64,000 nt of DNA from Liolophura sinensis (taxonomy: Eukaryota > Mollusca > Polyplacophora > Chitonida > Chitonidae), in the NCBI RefSeq assembly GCF_032854445.1, contig NC_088301.1, positions 23,592,226-23,656,225 on the forward strand, given 5' to 3'. This document shows, piece after piece, positions 1-11,756 of the stretch. Made by a program: the position numbers and the translations under genes. Below the pieces are notes generated by a model, which was not told where the DNA came from, ran no database searches, and worked only from the letters and a program-made list of their open reading frames with translations. Within the stretch, counting starts at the first letter, position 1. Each line of letters begins with the position of its first letter.

Positions 1-110
1 AAAAGGCACATCGTCTGTAATTGGTTTTTTTTAGGCTTCAGATTTTACAGGACAGAAACACTTTAACCTTAAGGTCGACACTGTATGATGTTTCATGTCG
101 TTGTATATAG
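1..110 (+). repeat. dispersed repeat, copy 1 (cut by window edge)
   Basis: This stretch is clearly similar to 10335-10445. Both contain a CATCGTCT block, a T run, a TTACAGGA block, and then TTAACCTT followed by GTATG. It is non-coding and its family is unknown. The left end lies outside the window. Confidence 0.5.
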
Positions 111-884
111 TTGTTGTGTGTGGGGGTTTTTTTTTTTTGCATTTTTTGGAGGGCTTGTGACCACTTTCGTAGTACTCTTCACACAAAGATCAATTGTATA
201 CCAATTTTTTTCTCAAGGATACTGTTCAGGTTACAATACCATAAGCGCGGCATAGTTTAGAAGAAAATTTTTAAAAAACGAATTTTCCTTTTGTGAATGG
301 TTCTTTGTTCTGATGAACCCAATAGATTTTGTTGACGGGAATTATTCAAGTGTAGTTGATGCGATTAGATAATAACTTGGAAGAACTCCAAATATCAGGC
401 GATGTTTAGGGTAGTTGGATGTTTGGCGATATTCAGAATTGTGTTTGTTATGTCAGTTGTCCATCTTTACACAGAAATATTGCATTCCATTATCACGAGT
501 CATCGCCAAAACCGATGGCTGATAAGACATGTTATAGAATGCCTATAGACCCTAGAAGGGTACCTTTAATATCAAAAGCTGAGTTTAATTTCAGTTTTTA
601 TGAGATAGCGCATAAACACCTAATCGCAGTTTTCGGGAACAGCTCCACTGAATTCTCCAAACACCATCACCTGTGTTGAGCTCAAAAAACCATAGTGGCA
701 TGCCACATAAGCCTGGTTGGTATACCACATACATGTTGTTTTATGGACTAATCAGATTCAGAAAAGTCCTCTTCTCGCCGCAGTATGTATTATCATGAAG
801 GTGAAAACGACAATCATATCCTTGTCTAGCTCACTTGCACCGCGTGTACCATGCACCGCGTGTACTATACAAGTTCTCGATGAT

Positions 885-1123
885 TTTTTTTTTTTTTTGA
901 TTGGTGTTTTACGCCGTACTCAAGAATATTTCACTTATACGACGACGACCAGCATTATGGTGGGCGGACGACCATCCGCAGGTTGCTAGCTGACCTTCAC
1001 ACATACGGCCGGAGAGGAAGCCAGCATGAGCTGGACTTGAACTCACAGCGACCGCATTGGTGGGAGACTCCTGGGTCATTACGCTGCGCTAGCGCGCAAA
1101 CCAACTGAGCCACGGAGGCCCCT
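885..1123 (-). repeat. SINE family A, full length, with 13-bp TSD
   Basis: This is a tRNA-derived SINE read on the minus strand. The head has a tRNA-like A box (GGCTCAGTTGGTTTGCGCGC) and a B box (GAGTTCAAGTCC). The tail is the TTGAGTACGGCGTAAAACACC core followed by poly-A. A 13-bp target-site duplication, AGTTCTCGATGAT, flanks it at 872-884 and 1124-1136, so the insertion is structurally intact. Short reading frames across it are chance products. Confidence 0.92.
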
Positions 1124-1135
1124 AGTTCTCGATGA

Positions 1136-1320
1136 TAAAATATGTATTTCAGTTGCACTTTGAATAGCAACTATTCATATATCTAATGGGGCAATCCATT
1201 TCCACAAGATGAATATACAACACATAGCCGCAGGTTAAACGGAATAAGACAGAGTGATGAAACAGAATGTCGTGCATTCTGTGGGCTCAGTCCATATTAT
1301 ACTTACAAAGGATTTCTACT
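1136..1320 (-). repeat. Penelope-like element terminal sequence
   Basis: This block contains AAAATATGTAT, TTGAATAGCAACTATTCATA and GCGGAATAAGACAGAG-like segments. The same order recurs next to Penelope reverse transcriptase debris at 40270-40440 and, inverted, at 6690-6820. I infer that it is the non-coding terminal part of the element. The same sequence appears to have seeded the 43-bp minisatellite at 53773-54590. Confidence 0.5.
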
Positions 1321-2450
1321 CGTTGTAAAACTTACAGTGAAGACATTTGATGGAGTAACCCTGACACAATAGTTTTTGTAGTAATAATTTGCAAAGTTTA
1401 TTGAAATCGCGACACGACACTCACGATCTACAAATTGCTTCAAGGCGAGATTTGTACATTTGCAGGATCTTTTGGTATATTTCTATGCAAATAAGGATAG
1501 TTTACAGAGTCAAATTTTGAAGCATCCTTCTTGTGGTATAGTCCTTGGAGAATGGAAAGCGTTTTGGTCTTTGTACAAATATAGTTTCAGAAAAGATGTA
1601 CCATCTGGAGAGTAGTTTCCTTTAAACCCAGCGAAGGTGGATTTGTTTCATACCCTTTGCTGTACAAAGCTGGCAGATCATTAATATAGTGTAATATACA
1701 AGTGAATGAGAAAGATTGGGCCTGGTAGGGATTACTCTACAATAGTTTCTGCATATAGTCGTATTCATACGAGAAAGGTATAGATCAGTTAAAAGCGGGC
1801 CACAATTTGTACTCATGGGAACACCTATACAATGTTGATATATGGTTTCCCCAAATTTCACATAGATTTCACATGGATAGCTACATGTAGTGGAACTGAA
1901 GGCTTTTCCGCCTTCGTTAATGTACTGGTGACCAGTTTATTAAACAGCCATATAATTAATGATTTAATTGATAGAATTCCATCACTGTGAGGAATAGCAG
2001 TATAGAGAGTTGAGAAATCCCACGTGGAGGTGTCTTCAGACGGTTCTAGTTCTTTTGTGAGACCTTTTAAGAATCCAATTGGACTTTTTCCAAAGTGACT
2101 GCACTTATTGCAATGCCTTCGTTAAGAGAGTAGATACGAGTTTCGTGGTTCAGCGTTATGACCCCGCAATAAAGCAGCCATGGGGATTTATGCATTATTG
2201 AAATCAGTTAAAGTTGTGGTATGTGAGTGTGACTGGAAGGTACGGATAAACTCACCTGTTATCGAAAGGTCGGATTTTTAAAAAAATAGTTCCTCTAGAA
2301 TGTAGGTCGTTATGGAATACGTTGATGTTGGGGCAGTTAATTAAAACAACCGCCCATAACCAGTACCTGGCAAGCCTCCTTACATAAGGTCGTAGATGAA
2401 CTAGTGAAGGCTGGACTTCAGTCTGCGACCAGGCGGTTTGCAAAAGAGCA
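1320..2450 (-). pseudogene. decayed Penelope-like element reverse transcriptase
   Basis: Read on the minus strand, this region carries the ordered motifs of a Penelope-like (PLE) reverse transcriptase in shifting frames. TWDFSTLYTAIPHS lies near 2035-1985. IGVPMSTNCGPLLTDLYL (family form GIPMGTNCAPLLADLFLY) lies near 1825-1770. A degraded catalytic block, HYINDLPALYSKGYE (family form RYIDDVLSLNN), lies near 1700-1655. VNYPYLHRNIPKDPA lies near 1505-1460. Several frameshifts and stops separate the blocks, and the YIDD aspartates are changed to YIND, so it cannot be active. No GIY-YIG endonuclease region was recognised. The order and spacing make the PLE assignment secure; the clade cannot be told. 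Confidence 0.82.
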
Positions 2451-3645
2451 GTGGTTTGAGTATCGACTTAACAACAAAATTAATGGCTGGTGTTCGGTCT
2501 AGTATCTACATGGTAACTTAGTCACCTAAACTCATTCATCCTCACGACTCAGGCCTACGCTGTTTCACACAGGTGATAAACAGTTCGAGATGTTGGGGAG
2601 AACATTTATATACACTGATATACAAAAGTAATCGCTTGCCAAGTCCTTGTTTATTTGCCCGAAATTCGAAATATGTCTGTGTCAATTTGCTCGCCTGTCC
2701 AAACGTTTCTGGACAAGTCTAGTTTATGGATGAAGGGTCTATCGACTACTTACAGCAATTCAAAAACGTAAACCGTTTCGCCCTTCGAAGTTACAGGGTT
2801 ATTTTGTGAATCTGAACAAATTGCTAAATTGGTTATTCCAATCAGATGAATAAAGACATGAATCTCGATTGATTTATGTTGGTTTGCTACTGTAATTGAT
2901 CACGTGACGTCTGCTTGGTTGGCGGGCCTGATTGGATTTATGGATCCAGTGGCTGACAACAAAGCTGACGCTGTGAAAATCATCCAAGGCTTGGTCATAG
3001 ATAAGATATTTAGGGCATCGCCAATATTGAGGGTCACGGAGCTTCTCTGTGCGTTATCACTGTGAAAAAGAGTGCTGTTCCATGTTGTGGTTCCTCTTAG
3101 TGTGTGAGAAAACAGGTCTCGCTCATTGGTGTGCTGTCATCTACCCGCTATGTCTCCTTTCATCAAGTAATATAATCCAGTTGCTCAATTCTCCTTAAGC
3201 ATCTCAGAACACAAACGTTTTAAGAATAAAGCGAAACTCTCCAACGTAAATAATCATTTACTGAATATCTATTTAAATAACGTATCGTCCATTTCTCATG
3301 GAATATTGTTCGGTACGACTTGATTGGAACTGATGTGTTATAGTCTATACGGTCTAACACGTTATAACTTATTTTTAGGATCGTCTTGCCTTTTCATTCA
3401 TCAACTTGATTAGTGATCTTTTGGATCCTTTTAAAATTGGGTATTTGTGGATAGTAATAGATTTATGAAAAATAATATGTTTTATAATTTTAGCAGAACT
3501 ATACAGATTGATCAGTCAAGGCTGCTGTTTGATCAAAGCTGCATTAGTAACCGTCATGGTAGACGACACAGAAATTGTGTCGACGTGCAGGCCTCACATT
3601 ATTATAAACTGTGTATCCAGCGACATCGTTAATCATGTCAAGTCT
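2451..3645. other. no recognisable feature
   Basis: This is AT-rich single-copy-looking DNA. I saw no convincing exon, repeat family or RNA gene on either strand. Confidence 0.5.
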
Positions 3646-3996
3646 GTTGTCGCAACCCCTATTGAAATAAATTACCCCTATTGAACCAATTACTTCAGTA
3701 GGGGTTGCAATCGTAACTATTAACGAGGCGCGGGAGTGGGGGGGGGGGTGGGGGAGGGGGGGCGGGGGAGCTTAAAAATTACTGGAAATCCTGTTTTACG
3801 GTATTTCATATATATTTTGCCTGAACAGCAGAACTAGCATGGAGTATAATAGGGAATAGCTATTTTTCCCGTAATTTTGGGCACAGAGCTGTGTACTTAA
3901 GTAGGACAAGAATATTTGACAGTAACTGCACCTCCAACCCCTATTGAAGTAACTGTTTCATTAGGGGGAATTTATTTCAGTAGGGGTTGCGACAAC
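3646..3996. mobile_element. palindromic MITE with long imperfect TIRs
   Basis: The element starts GTTGTCGCAACCCCTATTGA and ends with its inverse, so the terminal inverted repeats are long. Each arm also repeats the CCCCTATTGAA motif internally as an inverted subrepeat (3646-3710 and 3937-3996). The 351-bp element has no coding capacity. A second, damaged end of the same family lies at 7795-7893. No clear target-site duplication was found. The G-rich tract at 3727-3771 lies inside it. Confidence 0.7.
3727..3771 (+). repeat. G-rich tract, potential G-quadruplex
   Basis: Runs of 5 to 10 consecutive G on the + strand are separated by single T, A or C bases. This meets the usual pattern for G-quadruplex formation. 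It lies inside the palindromic MITE. Confidence 0.6.
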
Positions 3997-4830
3997 TTCT
4001 CCTAAAATGATGATATCACTTTAGGCGACCAGATGATTTCATTGGTATGTAATCAATGACTTTGACTGCCAAGAATACTGAGTGGCTATCCATAAGAACT
4101 TGTGATTTAAGGCTTCAAGTGGTATTTAACACGTCCATTTATACAAAAATCATAAGAAAATTCCATATATACTATGATATTAGTATGAACTTACTAGTGT
4201 TTCACACTGTTAGATCCAAGCAAGTAATTTTCATATAAGCTGCATTTTTAGAAACACGTGACAAGTTTAAGTGAGACACCATGGCCAACTGTGCATAAGA
4301 CAGCTGTGTACCTGAAATTTGCAATGATGTAGGTCTAAATCTTTCTACTCCACATTTGCCTTACCGCCCTTTTTTAAAATTCAGATAGCCCTGAACAATG
4401 TTTTACATATTGCTACTACAAAATATTTGGGGGGGGAAGAGGGATTAGTAAGGGAAGAGAATTCACAGTCACATTTCTCGTTGATTCACACTCTAGAGTG
4501 CTGCTGTGCAGCAAAGTATATGTGGCGTTTTTGTACTCAAGGTGATTAAAAAGGTAATTTTATTAACTGCGATCAGAAACTCTATAAGTCGCTCTGTCTG
4601 TCGGTCGGTCAAATATTTGACACATCGACGCTAGCAGGATAAAAGACGAACCATTTGAGGTACGGATTCCAAATTTGGCGCACTACCTTAAATGGACATA
4701 GAGCATGTTCCCATTGAAAACTACATCATTGCGACTTATATAACGGTTTCTATGGCAACAAATTAAGTAAAAAGTTTGAAGTATCTTTTAGCAGGGTCTT
4801 GACTTAGAACGGATGGGTTGGAGATGTTGG

Positions 4831-4886
4831 AGGGGATTGTGGGGGTAGAGGGAGGGGGTTGGGGGAGTGTGAGTGGGTGGTGGGCA
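4831..4886 (+). repeat. G-rich tract
   Basis: A GGGGGTAGAGGGAGGGGG-type run gives several G tracts on the + strand. The rest of 3997-5220 shows nothing I can identify. Confidence 0.45.
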
Positions 4887-5220
4887 CCAGGTGGCTGTCT
4901 TGCTTTCATGCAAAATTTCTTGTTACCGGTATTCCAAGGGTACTACTGTATAGTTATTCATCAAACTTGACACACATCCCTTATGGTCAAGTTTATGCTG
5001 CTCCACCCTACATTTTAATCTCATTTGCACATTCCCAAGGGAACTACGGAATAGATCTTAACCAATCACACACATTATACCCACATTATATGTTTGTAAC
5101 CAGAAACCAAATATGTTTTCCATTTGGCCTTAGCAGAGACAGGTCTCATGTTTACAGGTTTCTGCAGTGCTGCATATAATACACTAGTGCGCATCTGATG
5201 TTAATTTACTTGAGTAATAG

Positions 5221-5489
5221 GGGGGCCTCCGTGGCTCAATTGATTAGCGCGCTAGCGCAGCGCAATGGCACAGGAGCCCGTCGCCAATGCGGCCGCTGTG
5301 AGTTCAAGCCCAGGTCATGTTGGCTTCCTCTTCGGCCGTACGTGGGAAGATCAGCTAGCACCCTGCGGATGGTCGTGGGTTTTCCCGGGTTCTGTCCAGT
5401 TTCCACCCATCATAATTCTGGCCGCCGTGGTATAAGTGGTATAAGTGTTCTTGAGTACGGCGTAAAACACCAATCAAATAAATAAATAA
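5221..5489 (+). repeat. SINE family A, full length
   Basis: This + strand copy begins GGGGGCCTCCGTGGCTCAAT, with a tRNA-like A box. It continues through the GAGTTCAAGCCC B box and the family body, and ends in the CGGCGTAAAACACCAATC core plus AAATAAATAAATAA. The 95-residue open frame across it is not a gene. No clear TSD was seen. Confidence 0.92.
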
Positions 5490-5910
5490 GACATATTACA
5501 TTGATTTGAAAATGGAACCGACATTTTCTAATCCAGTGCTCTGGTAAATTTTCATGGGTGAAGAACAAGAAGAAGCGGACACCTCCATGGAAGCCAAAAT
5601 GTAAAATTGTCAAACACAAAGTTTATGTTAAGTACTGCTGTATATATAAGATCAAGACGGGAAAAGGTGTGTCCCAAGTTCCCTACATACCCGCACAACA
5701 CGTACCATTGTGACGAATTTACCACCGACGCACTTAACAGTAAATTGAAGGCATTATGCTAATATAACGTACTTTCAGAAAGCAAAGACAGTAAAAGGCT
5801 TGTGTGCTTTGTCTTTCAATCTAGTGAAATTTCAAGTCTTGAGCTGGAGACATGTATATATCGACTTTCTTATGTGTTTAAGGACTAAAATGTTTTTATC
5901 TACTTATCTG

Positions 5911-6221
5911 CGGTCACAAACTCGATGTGAAGCCATGGTTACAAACTAGATGTGAAGCTATGATCACAAACTACATGTGAAGCTATGATTACAAACTAGA
6001 CATGAAGCCATGATTACAAACTAGACATGAAGAAATGATTACAAACTAGATGTGAAGCCATGATTACAAACTGGATGTGAAGCCATGATTGCAAACTAGA
6101 CATGAAGCCATGATTACAAACTAGACATGAAGCCATGCTTTTAAGCTAGATGTGAAGCTATGTTTTCCGACGAGATGTGACACCATACTTACAAACTAGA
6201 TGGGACACCATCCTTACAAAT
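5911..6221 (+). repeat. 25-bp minisatellite, about 12 copies
   Basis: The tandem unit is close to ATTACAAACTAGA followed by TGTGAAGCCATG, 25 bp long. Outer units are more diverged than central ones. It lies directly upstream of a + strand Penelope fragment. Confidence 0.9.
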
Positions 6222-6249
6222 AACGCAATGTTGTATCCATAAAATCGAT

Positions 6250-6680
6250 TAAGGCAATGAATGCCTTCGTGTGTGCCTATTTTGGCCTATACCTGTTCTC
6301 ACATGAATACGAATGTATTCAGGAGTAATCCTCAGCAGGTCCGATCTTTCTCATTCGCTAATCGGTATGTTGATAATGTATTACCTTTAAACAATCCACA
6401 TAAAGCAAAGGCTGTGAAAGATATTTACCCCACTTGGCTGGATTTAAAGGAAAAAATGGAATCTCGAGTATGTACAAATCTATCAAGGCCAAAACGGTTT
6501 CCTCTCTCGCACAAGTTACGCGAAGAATGATAGTTTCATTTTTGACATGGTAAATTATCCATCACTTATGTCACGATTTCAATTAACGTCACAAGTTATT
6601 ACTGCAAAAACTAGTGTGTCAAGGTTATTCTATCGAATTCCTTCACTCCTAGTTTCTTAAGTTTCCTTGAGCATAATTCT
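6250..6680 (+). pseudogene. Penelope-like reverse transcriptase fragment
   Basis: The + strand frame has FSFANRYVDNVLPLNNP near 6350-6400, which corresponds to the Penelope catalytic block (family form FRYIDDVLSLNNP) with the second aspartate lost to Asn. It is followed by VKDIYPTWLDLKE. A frameshift near 6530 is followed by DSFIFDMVNYPSLMS, the next conserved PLE block. Upstream reverse transcriptase motifs are missing, so this is a truncated, dead copy. The PLE terminal sequence follows at about 6690-6820 in inverted orientation, as expected for a + strand element. Confidence 0.75.
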
Positions 6681-6779
6681 CTTATAAGTAAATATGGACA
6701 GAGCGTCCAGAATCTCTGCTGCTCTGCGTCATTATTGAGTCTAATTCCGCTTTAATCGTGTATAATTAGACAGCTATTA

Positions 6780-7165
6780 GATTGAATATGTGCACAGTTG
6801 CAATCAAAGCGCAGATGAGATAAATCTTTTGTTATGTACAGCATATTCTAGGATTGGTATACAGTTTAAATTCGGATTTCACTCAGTCGCCCAGAATATA
6901 CCTTGCGTCTTTCCAACATCACTGAAAACTGTTGACCGTTTTCTTTGCAGAATTCCGTCATACGTCGTTTTGGGAATTAGTCTTACGATTGGATATATGG
7001 ACAGTTGCAATCAAAGCACAGCTGAGATAAATCTTTTGTTAGGATTGGTATTTTCACTCAGTCGCCTAGAACATACCTTGCGCCTGTCTAACATCACTGA
7101 AAAATGTTGACCGTTTTCTTTGCAGAATTCCGTTATACGTCGTATTGGGAATTGGCCTTGCGATT
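6780..7165 (+). repeat. two-copy tandem duplication, about 207-bp period
   Basis: Unit 1 (6780-6986) and unit 2 (6987 to about 7165) share GACCGTTTTCTTTGCAGAAT, the CAGTTGCAATCAAAG block and most of the rest. Unit 2 has a deletion of about 28 bp. The start of each unit overlaps the Penelope terminal sequence. The copies differ at several sites, so the duplication is not recent. Confidence 0.8.
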
Positions 7166-7169
7166 ATTA

Positions 7170-7794
7170 AATGCCTGTTTCGACGCATAGATTTTCAATG
7201 ATGTGGAGATCTGAAAAATAAAACTCGCTTGCCGGAAAAGCATACAAAGAATAATCTCTTTGTTCTGTGTTTAGTGACCTATCAAGGTGTATTGTGACTT
7301 TGTTTTGTATTTAGTGACTTAGCTGCGCGTGCAATGACTACAATATGTTTGCCTGTGGTTATATACTCGATTTGAAGAAAGACTAAGAGGCACATCTTGG
7401 TGGATTTGGATGTTTATATGTAATTACCAGGACTTCAAAGAAAAAAGACACCTACACATCTATGGACGACAGAATTTCAGAAAAACCTGCGTGCGGTCAC
7501 TACACATTACTGCCAGAACTAAGTCAAGGCTTCACTACCAAGTGCCTCCACTGAAAGTTTTTCAAGTTTTGCTAAAAATACTGGTCATATAGCTATAGCT
7601 ATATTTTCATGGCGTGGAAGATGTGTGATATTGTAAGTAAATATCTAAGTCCCCTTAACCCATGACCAGGGGCTGTATATAAATATCGGTGATCTAATAT
7701 CACGGCCGTGTTTTTATGAATAGTAGCGATAAAAACTTGACAGAGATGCTTTTACACATTTTTTTTCGTGTTTTCGTGCTTATTGAAACATTGC
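7170..7794. other. no recognisable feature
   Basis: AT-rich non-coding sequence. No exon or repeat family was identified. Confidence 0.4.
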
Positions 7795-7893
7795 TTCAAT
7801 AGGGCTTGCAGTCGCAACCATTATTGAAATATTATTGTTGAAGTAATTGTTTCAATAGGCGTAATTTATTGCAATAGGGGTTGCGACAACAGT
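7795..7893. mobile_element. end fragment of the palindromic MITE family
   Basis: It ends GCAATAGGGGTTGCGACAAC, matching the right terminus of the 3646-3996 element. The internal inverted subrepeats (AGTCGCAACCATTATTGAAA) are also present. Only one terminus survives. Confidence 0.6.
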
Positions 7894-8196
7894 ATACATG
7901 CGGTCAAGAAATCTTCAGTTCTGTAAGGTATCGCATTATATGTATTTTCTGTACTGGGTCTGTTAAATAACAGCCAGCCTCGGCGTTAATCGGAAATTTT
8001 TTCAAACCAGATATTTGAAGATTTGCAGGGTCTACTTTAGACCCGAATGGTAACATATGATCACAAATATAGGTATTAACCCCATTAATTGATCACATAT
8101 TCCATTCGCCTGTGTACTAAAATATTAACCGATTTATAGACATTTGTGAGGTCTTTACTGATGATAAAACAGCTATGTGGCATTATATGTATAAAT

Positions 8197-8482
8197 ATGT
8201 AGTAGGGGTACATGTACTGTTCCCCTTTTGTGGCAGGGCAAATCCATGCCGCCCAAGTGCTGTCGCCACTGAAGTGTTATGCCGAAGACATCAGACATGG
8301 CACCCCACCCAGAAACAATATAGCAGTACTGTTTACTTGCTACAACGTCTCAGTGCTGAGCCTCAAGCTAGGCGGCTGCAAGTACCATTTTAGAAGTCTT
8401 TGATATAACCCGACCCGGGATTGATCCCAGGTTTGCCGATTTCGATGCGTACGCTGTAACCATTGGACCATCGCAGCGGTCT
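8197..8482 (-). repeat. diverged SINE family B relative with tRNA-like head
   Basis: On the minus strand it starts with a tRNA-like head (GATGGTCCAATGGTTACAGC, then GGGATCAATCCCGGG as B box). It shares the family B body, including the conserved block AGCGCTGAG-like/GCAGCC and the GGCACCATG-like motif. The CACT tail is not preserved. The reading frames across it are not genes. Confidence 0.6.
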
Positions 8483-10334
8483 GTGGCTTTATGGTTTAGT
8501 AGCATCATTCACACTGGTAAAGTAAAAAACATTTTATATCCGTACATTCATTTATGTCGATTCCTTTCAGATATTAATCTCATATAGTCATCACGCCCGT
8601 TATCTATGAGAACAATTATCGGCCTTACACACGAATGGGACACAGGTGTCATGTTCAGTTTTTTCATAGCTGATTTTTACCAAACTATCTTTACCACATC
8701 TTGAGAGAAAAGCGCCCTATGTGCATCTAAATCGAGATGTTTGAACTGTACTAAACCTTAAACCTAAGCCCTTAAACCTAATTCACTCCGAGTAGCCATA
8801 CTGAAGAGGCTCTTATGAACTTGGGCAATCACTAGCGCTAAAAGCGTTGCGTGAAAATTGGTTGTCAGGTCAAGAAACCTATTAGCTCTCGATTGTCAGT
8901 GTGGTTACTTATGGTGGAAGTCAGTTTTATTACGAAAATATCTTCCAAAAATCTGAATGAAAGAGTCTGTTATCAATCAGAAGGTTCTACTATGTTCGGT
9001 GTATTGCCTGAAGTCGGTACAGCCAGCTAGGCCAAATGCTTACATCCATGCAGGACGAGGAAGAGCAGGACCGCTAAAACACGACGCTAGTGTCCTACGA
9101 ACAACTCCCTGACCGAGCGCCAAACTAAAAGAAACATCGGCCCTTTGAAAACGGAACCGAGCTGATACTCTTTGATTGGGTATCAGGCGTTTTTGTTTGT
9201 ATTTTCTGTTTGTCTCATTGTTTAATACCGATGATACGGGACAGCTCCTAGATTTGTGACGTCACTGTAGATTACTGTAACATGGCAAAATGGCGTCACC
9301 AAATGAGTGGCTAGGTGCTGACGATTGTTTGTTATGTATTTTGTTGATAAACGGTGTAGAATTTTAAAAATATTTTTAGAGCATTTCTGAAAAACTAGTT
9401 TATTAATTAATTCAGCTTTAGAGGCCGACTTTATGTTCACTTTAAAGAAACCATCGAAGGAGCACCTTGATCGTTAGTAAACAGCTAACCGTGGTTATGA
9501 GATTTCACTTCTGTAAACTGTGAGCCAAACTTCATTTTGTTTTGGTTTCATTTCCTTGTGTAAGGAATTTGTGTTTTCCTCTTTTTTTTTGCAGATATTG
9601 CATGAGTTTTGGCTGTTTGTTTACAAATACTCAAGAACTGGTCCTGGATGTCGATTGCTGACTACGGCACAATAAATCTACAAAATTGAGGTGTTCCTTA
9701 TATTAATGGAAAATAACTTTCTTATCCTTTATTTCGCTATGCGAAACATGTAAATTATACCGCAAGTATTGATTTGATTATGGGATGGCCATCATGGTTG
9801 TGAGTCCAGAAATTGCTCGGCCTTATCAGTGATGTTCGGATTACGTTACTGCAATTCTAAATCGTATTATTTAGAAAACAAATATGAATAAATTGAGGAA
9901 AGGTCCAGAGGTTGGAATCTGAAACATTTGCTGACAGCTACCGCCCCAACATCACGTAAAGATTAACCCTGCGGAGAAAGCTGAGCAGCCAAACATGTCC
10001 CTTTGACGCAATTGATTTTAACCAGCACATAAGCTGTAGAGCTACCAGCAGTGAAGTTTCGGGAGACAAGCTGACCTGGGTCAGTTTAGCAGGGGAAGGC
10101 TGAGCCATGTTCGCATATTATTTCATGTACACACGCGCCCACGGTCAAAAAATGTTGGAAGGAACCCATTAAAAAGGAAATAAAACGAAGGACAAAACGG
10201 CCATGACAGACACGAAATCCGGCAGCTATGTTTATCGATCAGGTTTCTCTTGTGAGCCTGTAATGGGAAGTTTGTTATCTGTCATAGCTGAACTATAGTC
10301 AGACTAAATTGTGCTACTCACCACTGGTAAATAC
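8483..10334. other. no recognisable feature
   Basis: No exon, RNA gene or named repeat was recognised on either strand. It is AT-rich with scattered homopolymer runs. Confidence 0.45.
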
Positions 10335-10445
10335 AAAAAAGCGCATCGTCTCTAACTGTTTTTTTTTCCGGCTCTGGCCTTACAGGATAGAAACTCGTTA
10401 ACCTTGAGGTTAACATTGTATGCTGTCTCTTATCGTTACATATAT
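10335..10445 (+). repeat. dispersed repeat, copy 2
   Basis: Similar to 1-110, with the same GCATCGTCT, T-run, TTACAGGA and TTAACCTT...GTATG blocks in the same order. Origin unknown. Confidence 0.5.
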
Positions 10446-10621
10446 ATGTGCATTCAAGGTTTTCCTGCCATGGATAAAGTTGACGCGAAATAACCTAGAT
10501 AACAACTTACATACAAGATCACCAAAAATCGTGGATGTAGAGCATCTTAACAAATTATCTGTGTTTACGCACAAATTTCGCACTATCACAAGACCTCACC
10601 AGAATCGATGACCATGATTAA

Positions 10622-10623
<2 letters not shown>

Positions 10624-10710
<87 letters not shown>

Positions 10711-10718
10711 ATGATTAA

Positions 10719-10793
<75 letters not shown>
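10624..10793. repeat. duplicated (TA)n microsatellite
   Basis: Two long TA arrays (10624-10705 and 10721-10793) each follow the same GATTAAGCCA leader and each end in AAACTA. The array and its leader have therefore been duplicated as a unit. The sequence is self-complementary. Confidence 0.95.
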
Positions 10794-10797
<4 letters not shown>

Positions 10798-10879
10798 AGA
10801 AAGTATACAAGGTAAGAAATTAGTATGCTAGTTTAGAGGTTGTCGGTAATCGAAATAAATGTATGTAGCTAATTTGATT

Positions 10880-11120
10880 CATTTATTTGTTTGATTGGTG
10901 TTTTACGTCGTACTCAAGAATATTTCACTTGTACGACGGCGGCCAGATTATGGTAGGAGGAAACCGGGCACAACCCGGGGAAACCTACGACCATCCGCAG
11001 GTTTCTGAAAGATCTTCCCAAGTATGGCCAGAGAGGAAGCTAGTCCGAATGAACGACCGCACTGGTGGAAGGTTCCTAGGTTATTGCGCCGCGCTGGTGT
11101 GCTACAACGGCCACGTCCCC
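10880..11120 (-). repeat. SINE family A, near full length, diverged
   Basis: The minus-strand tail (ATTTATTTGTTTGATTGGTG as seen on +) is followed by the family body and ends near the tRNA-like head around 11090-11120. The head is heavily mutated, so this is an old copy. Confidence 0.85.
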
Positions 11121-11304
11121 CAGTTTCACATTTGCCACCTTGATTGCAGCTGTTCACATATCGAATTTATTATTGCTATAATGGCATTTACTATAAAAGG
11201 CAAAAGAACATCGTTAGTCTGGGGTCAGGCTTAGATCTAACGTGGATATCAGATAAAATCATTTTCTGTGCAGTTTTAAAATGAGCTTCAACAAGCATTA
11301 TTAT

Positions 11305-11470
11305 AATACTAGACTTACAGCAAAACAAAGTAAAACCAGAGCAGCGACGACAGTGATAATTTGCAGTAGGCTACGTATTTTCCAGATCGGATAAAAACAT
11401 AGGTATCTCAGTCGTACTTTGATTGCAACTGTTTATAAAAGCATTCATTTGTGATGTTGTAATTTTAATG
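11305..11470 (-). repeat. fragments of dispersed repeat D and Penelope terminus
   Basis: 11325-11365 has GTAAAACCAGAGCAGCGACG, diagnostic of repeat D (see 14134-14480). 11378-11460 has ATAGGTATCTCAG and TTTGATTGCAACTGTT, as in the Penelope terminal sequence. Confidence 0.4.
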
Positions 11471-11497
11471 TAAATAACATGGATGCTTGTACATCCC

Positions 11498-11669
11498 ATT
11501 CCAGCTCATACTGGCTTCCTCCACGGCAGTACGCGTGAAGGTTTGTCATCTACCTGCGGATGGCTCGGTTTCCTTCCACCATAATGCTGGCCGCCGTCGT
11601 ATAAGTGAAATATTCTTGAGTATGGCGTAAAACACCAATGAAATAAATAAATAAATAAATAAATAAATA
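11498..11669 (+). repeat. SINE family A, 5' truncated, with TSD
   Basis: Only the 3' two-thirds remain, starting at the CCAGCTCATACTGGCTTCCT block and ending in the GGCGTAAAACACCAAT core and AAATAAAT repeats. TACATCCC flanks it at 11490-11497 and 11670-11677. It was probably truncated at insertion. Confidence 0.85.
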
Positions 11670-11756
11670 TACATCCCCTAGCCCCGAGCTATGTGGAATT
11701 AGATACAACTATCTTGACACAGTTTGTCAGAGATTCTAAATCTATGCGTCGAAACA

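Noticed and set aside
5198-5485. 95-residue open frame
   Set aside because: It runs across a SINE family A copy; similar frames occur in other copies (14739-15077, 14977-15210, 52444-52695).
5911-6221. CRISPR-like array (25-bp repeats)
   Set aside because: The repeats are directly adjacent with no unique spacers and the genome is animal; it is a minisatellite.
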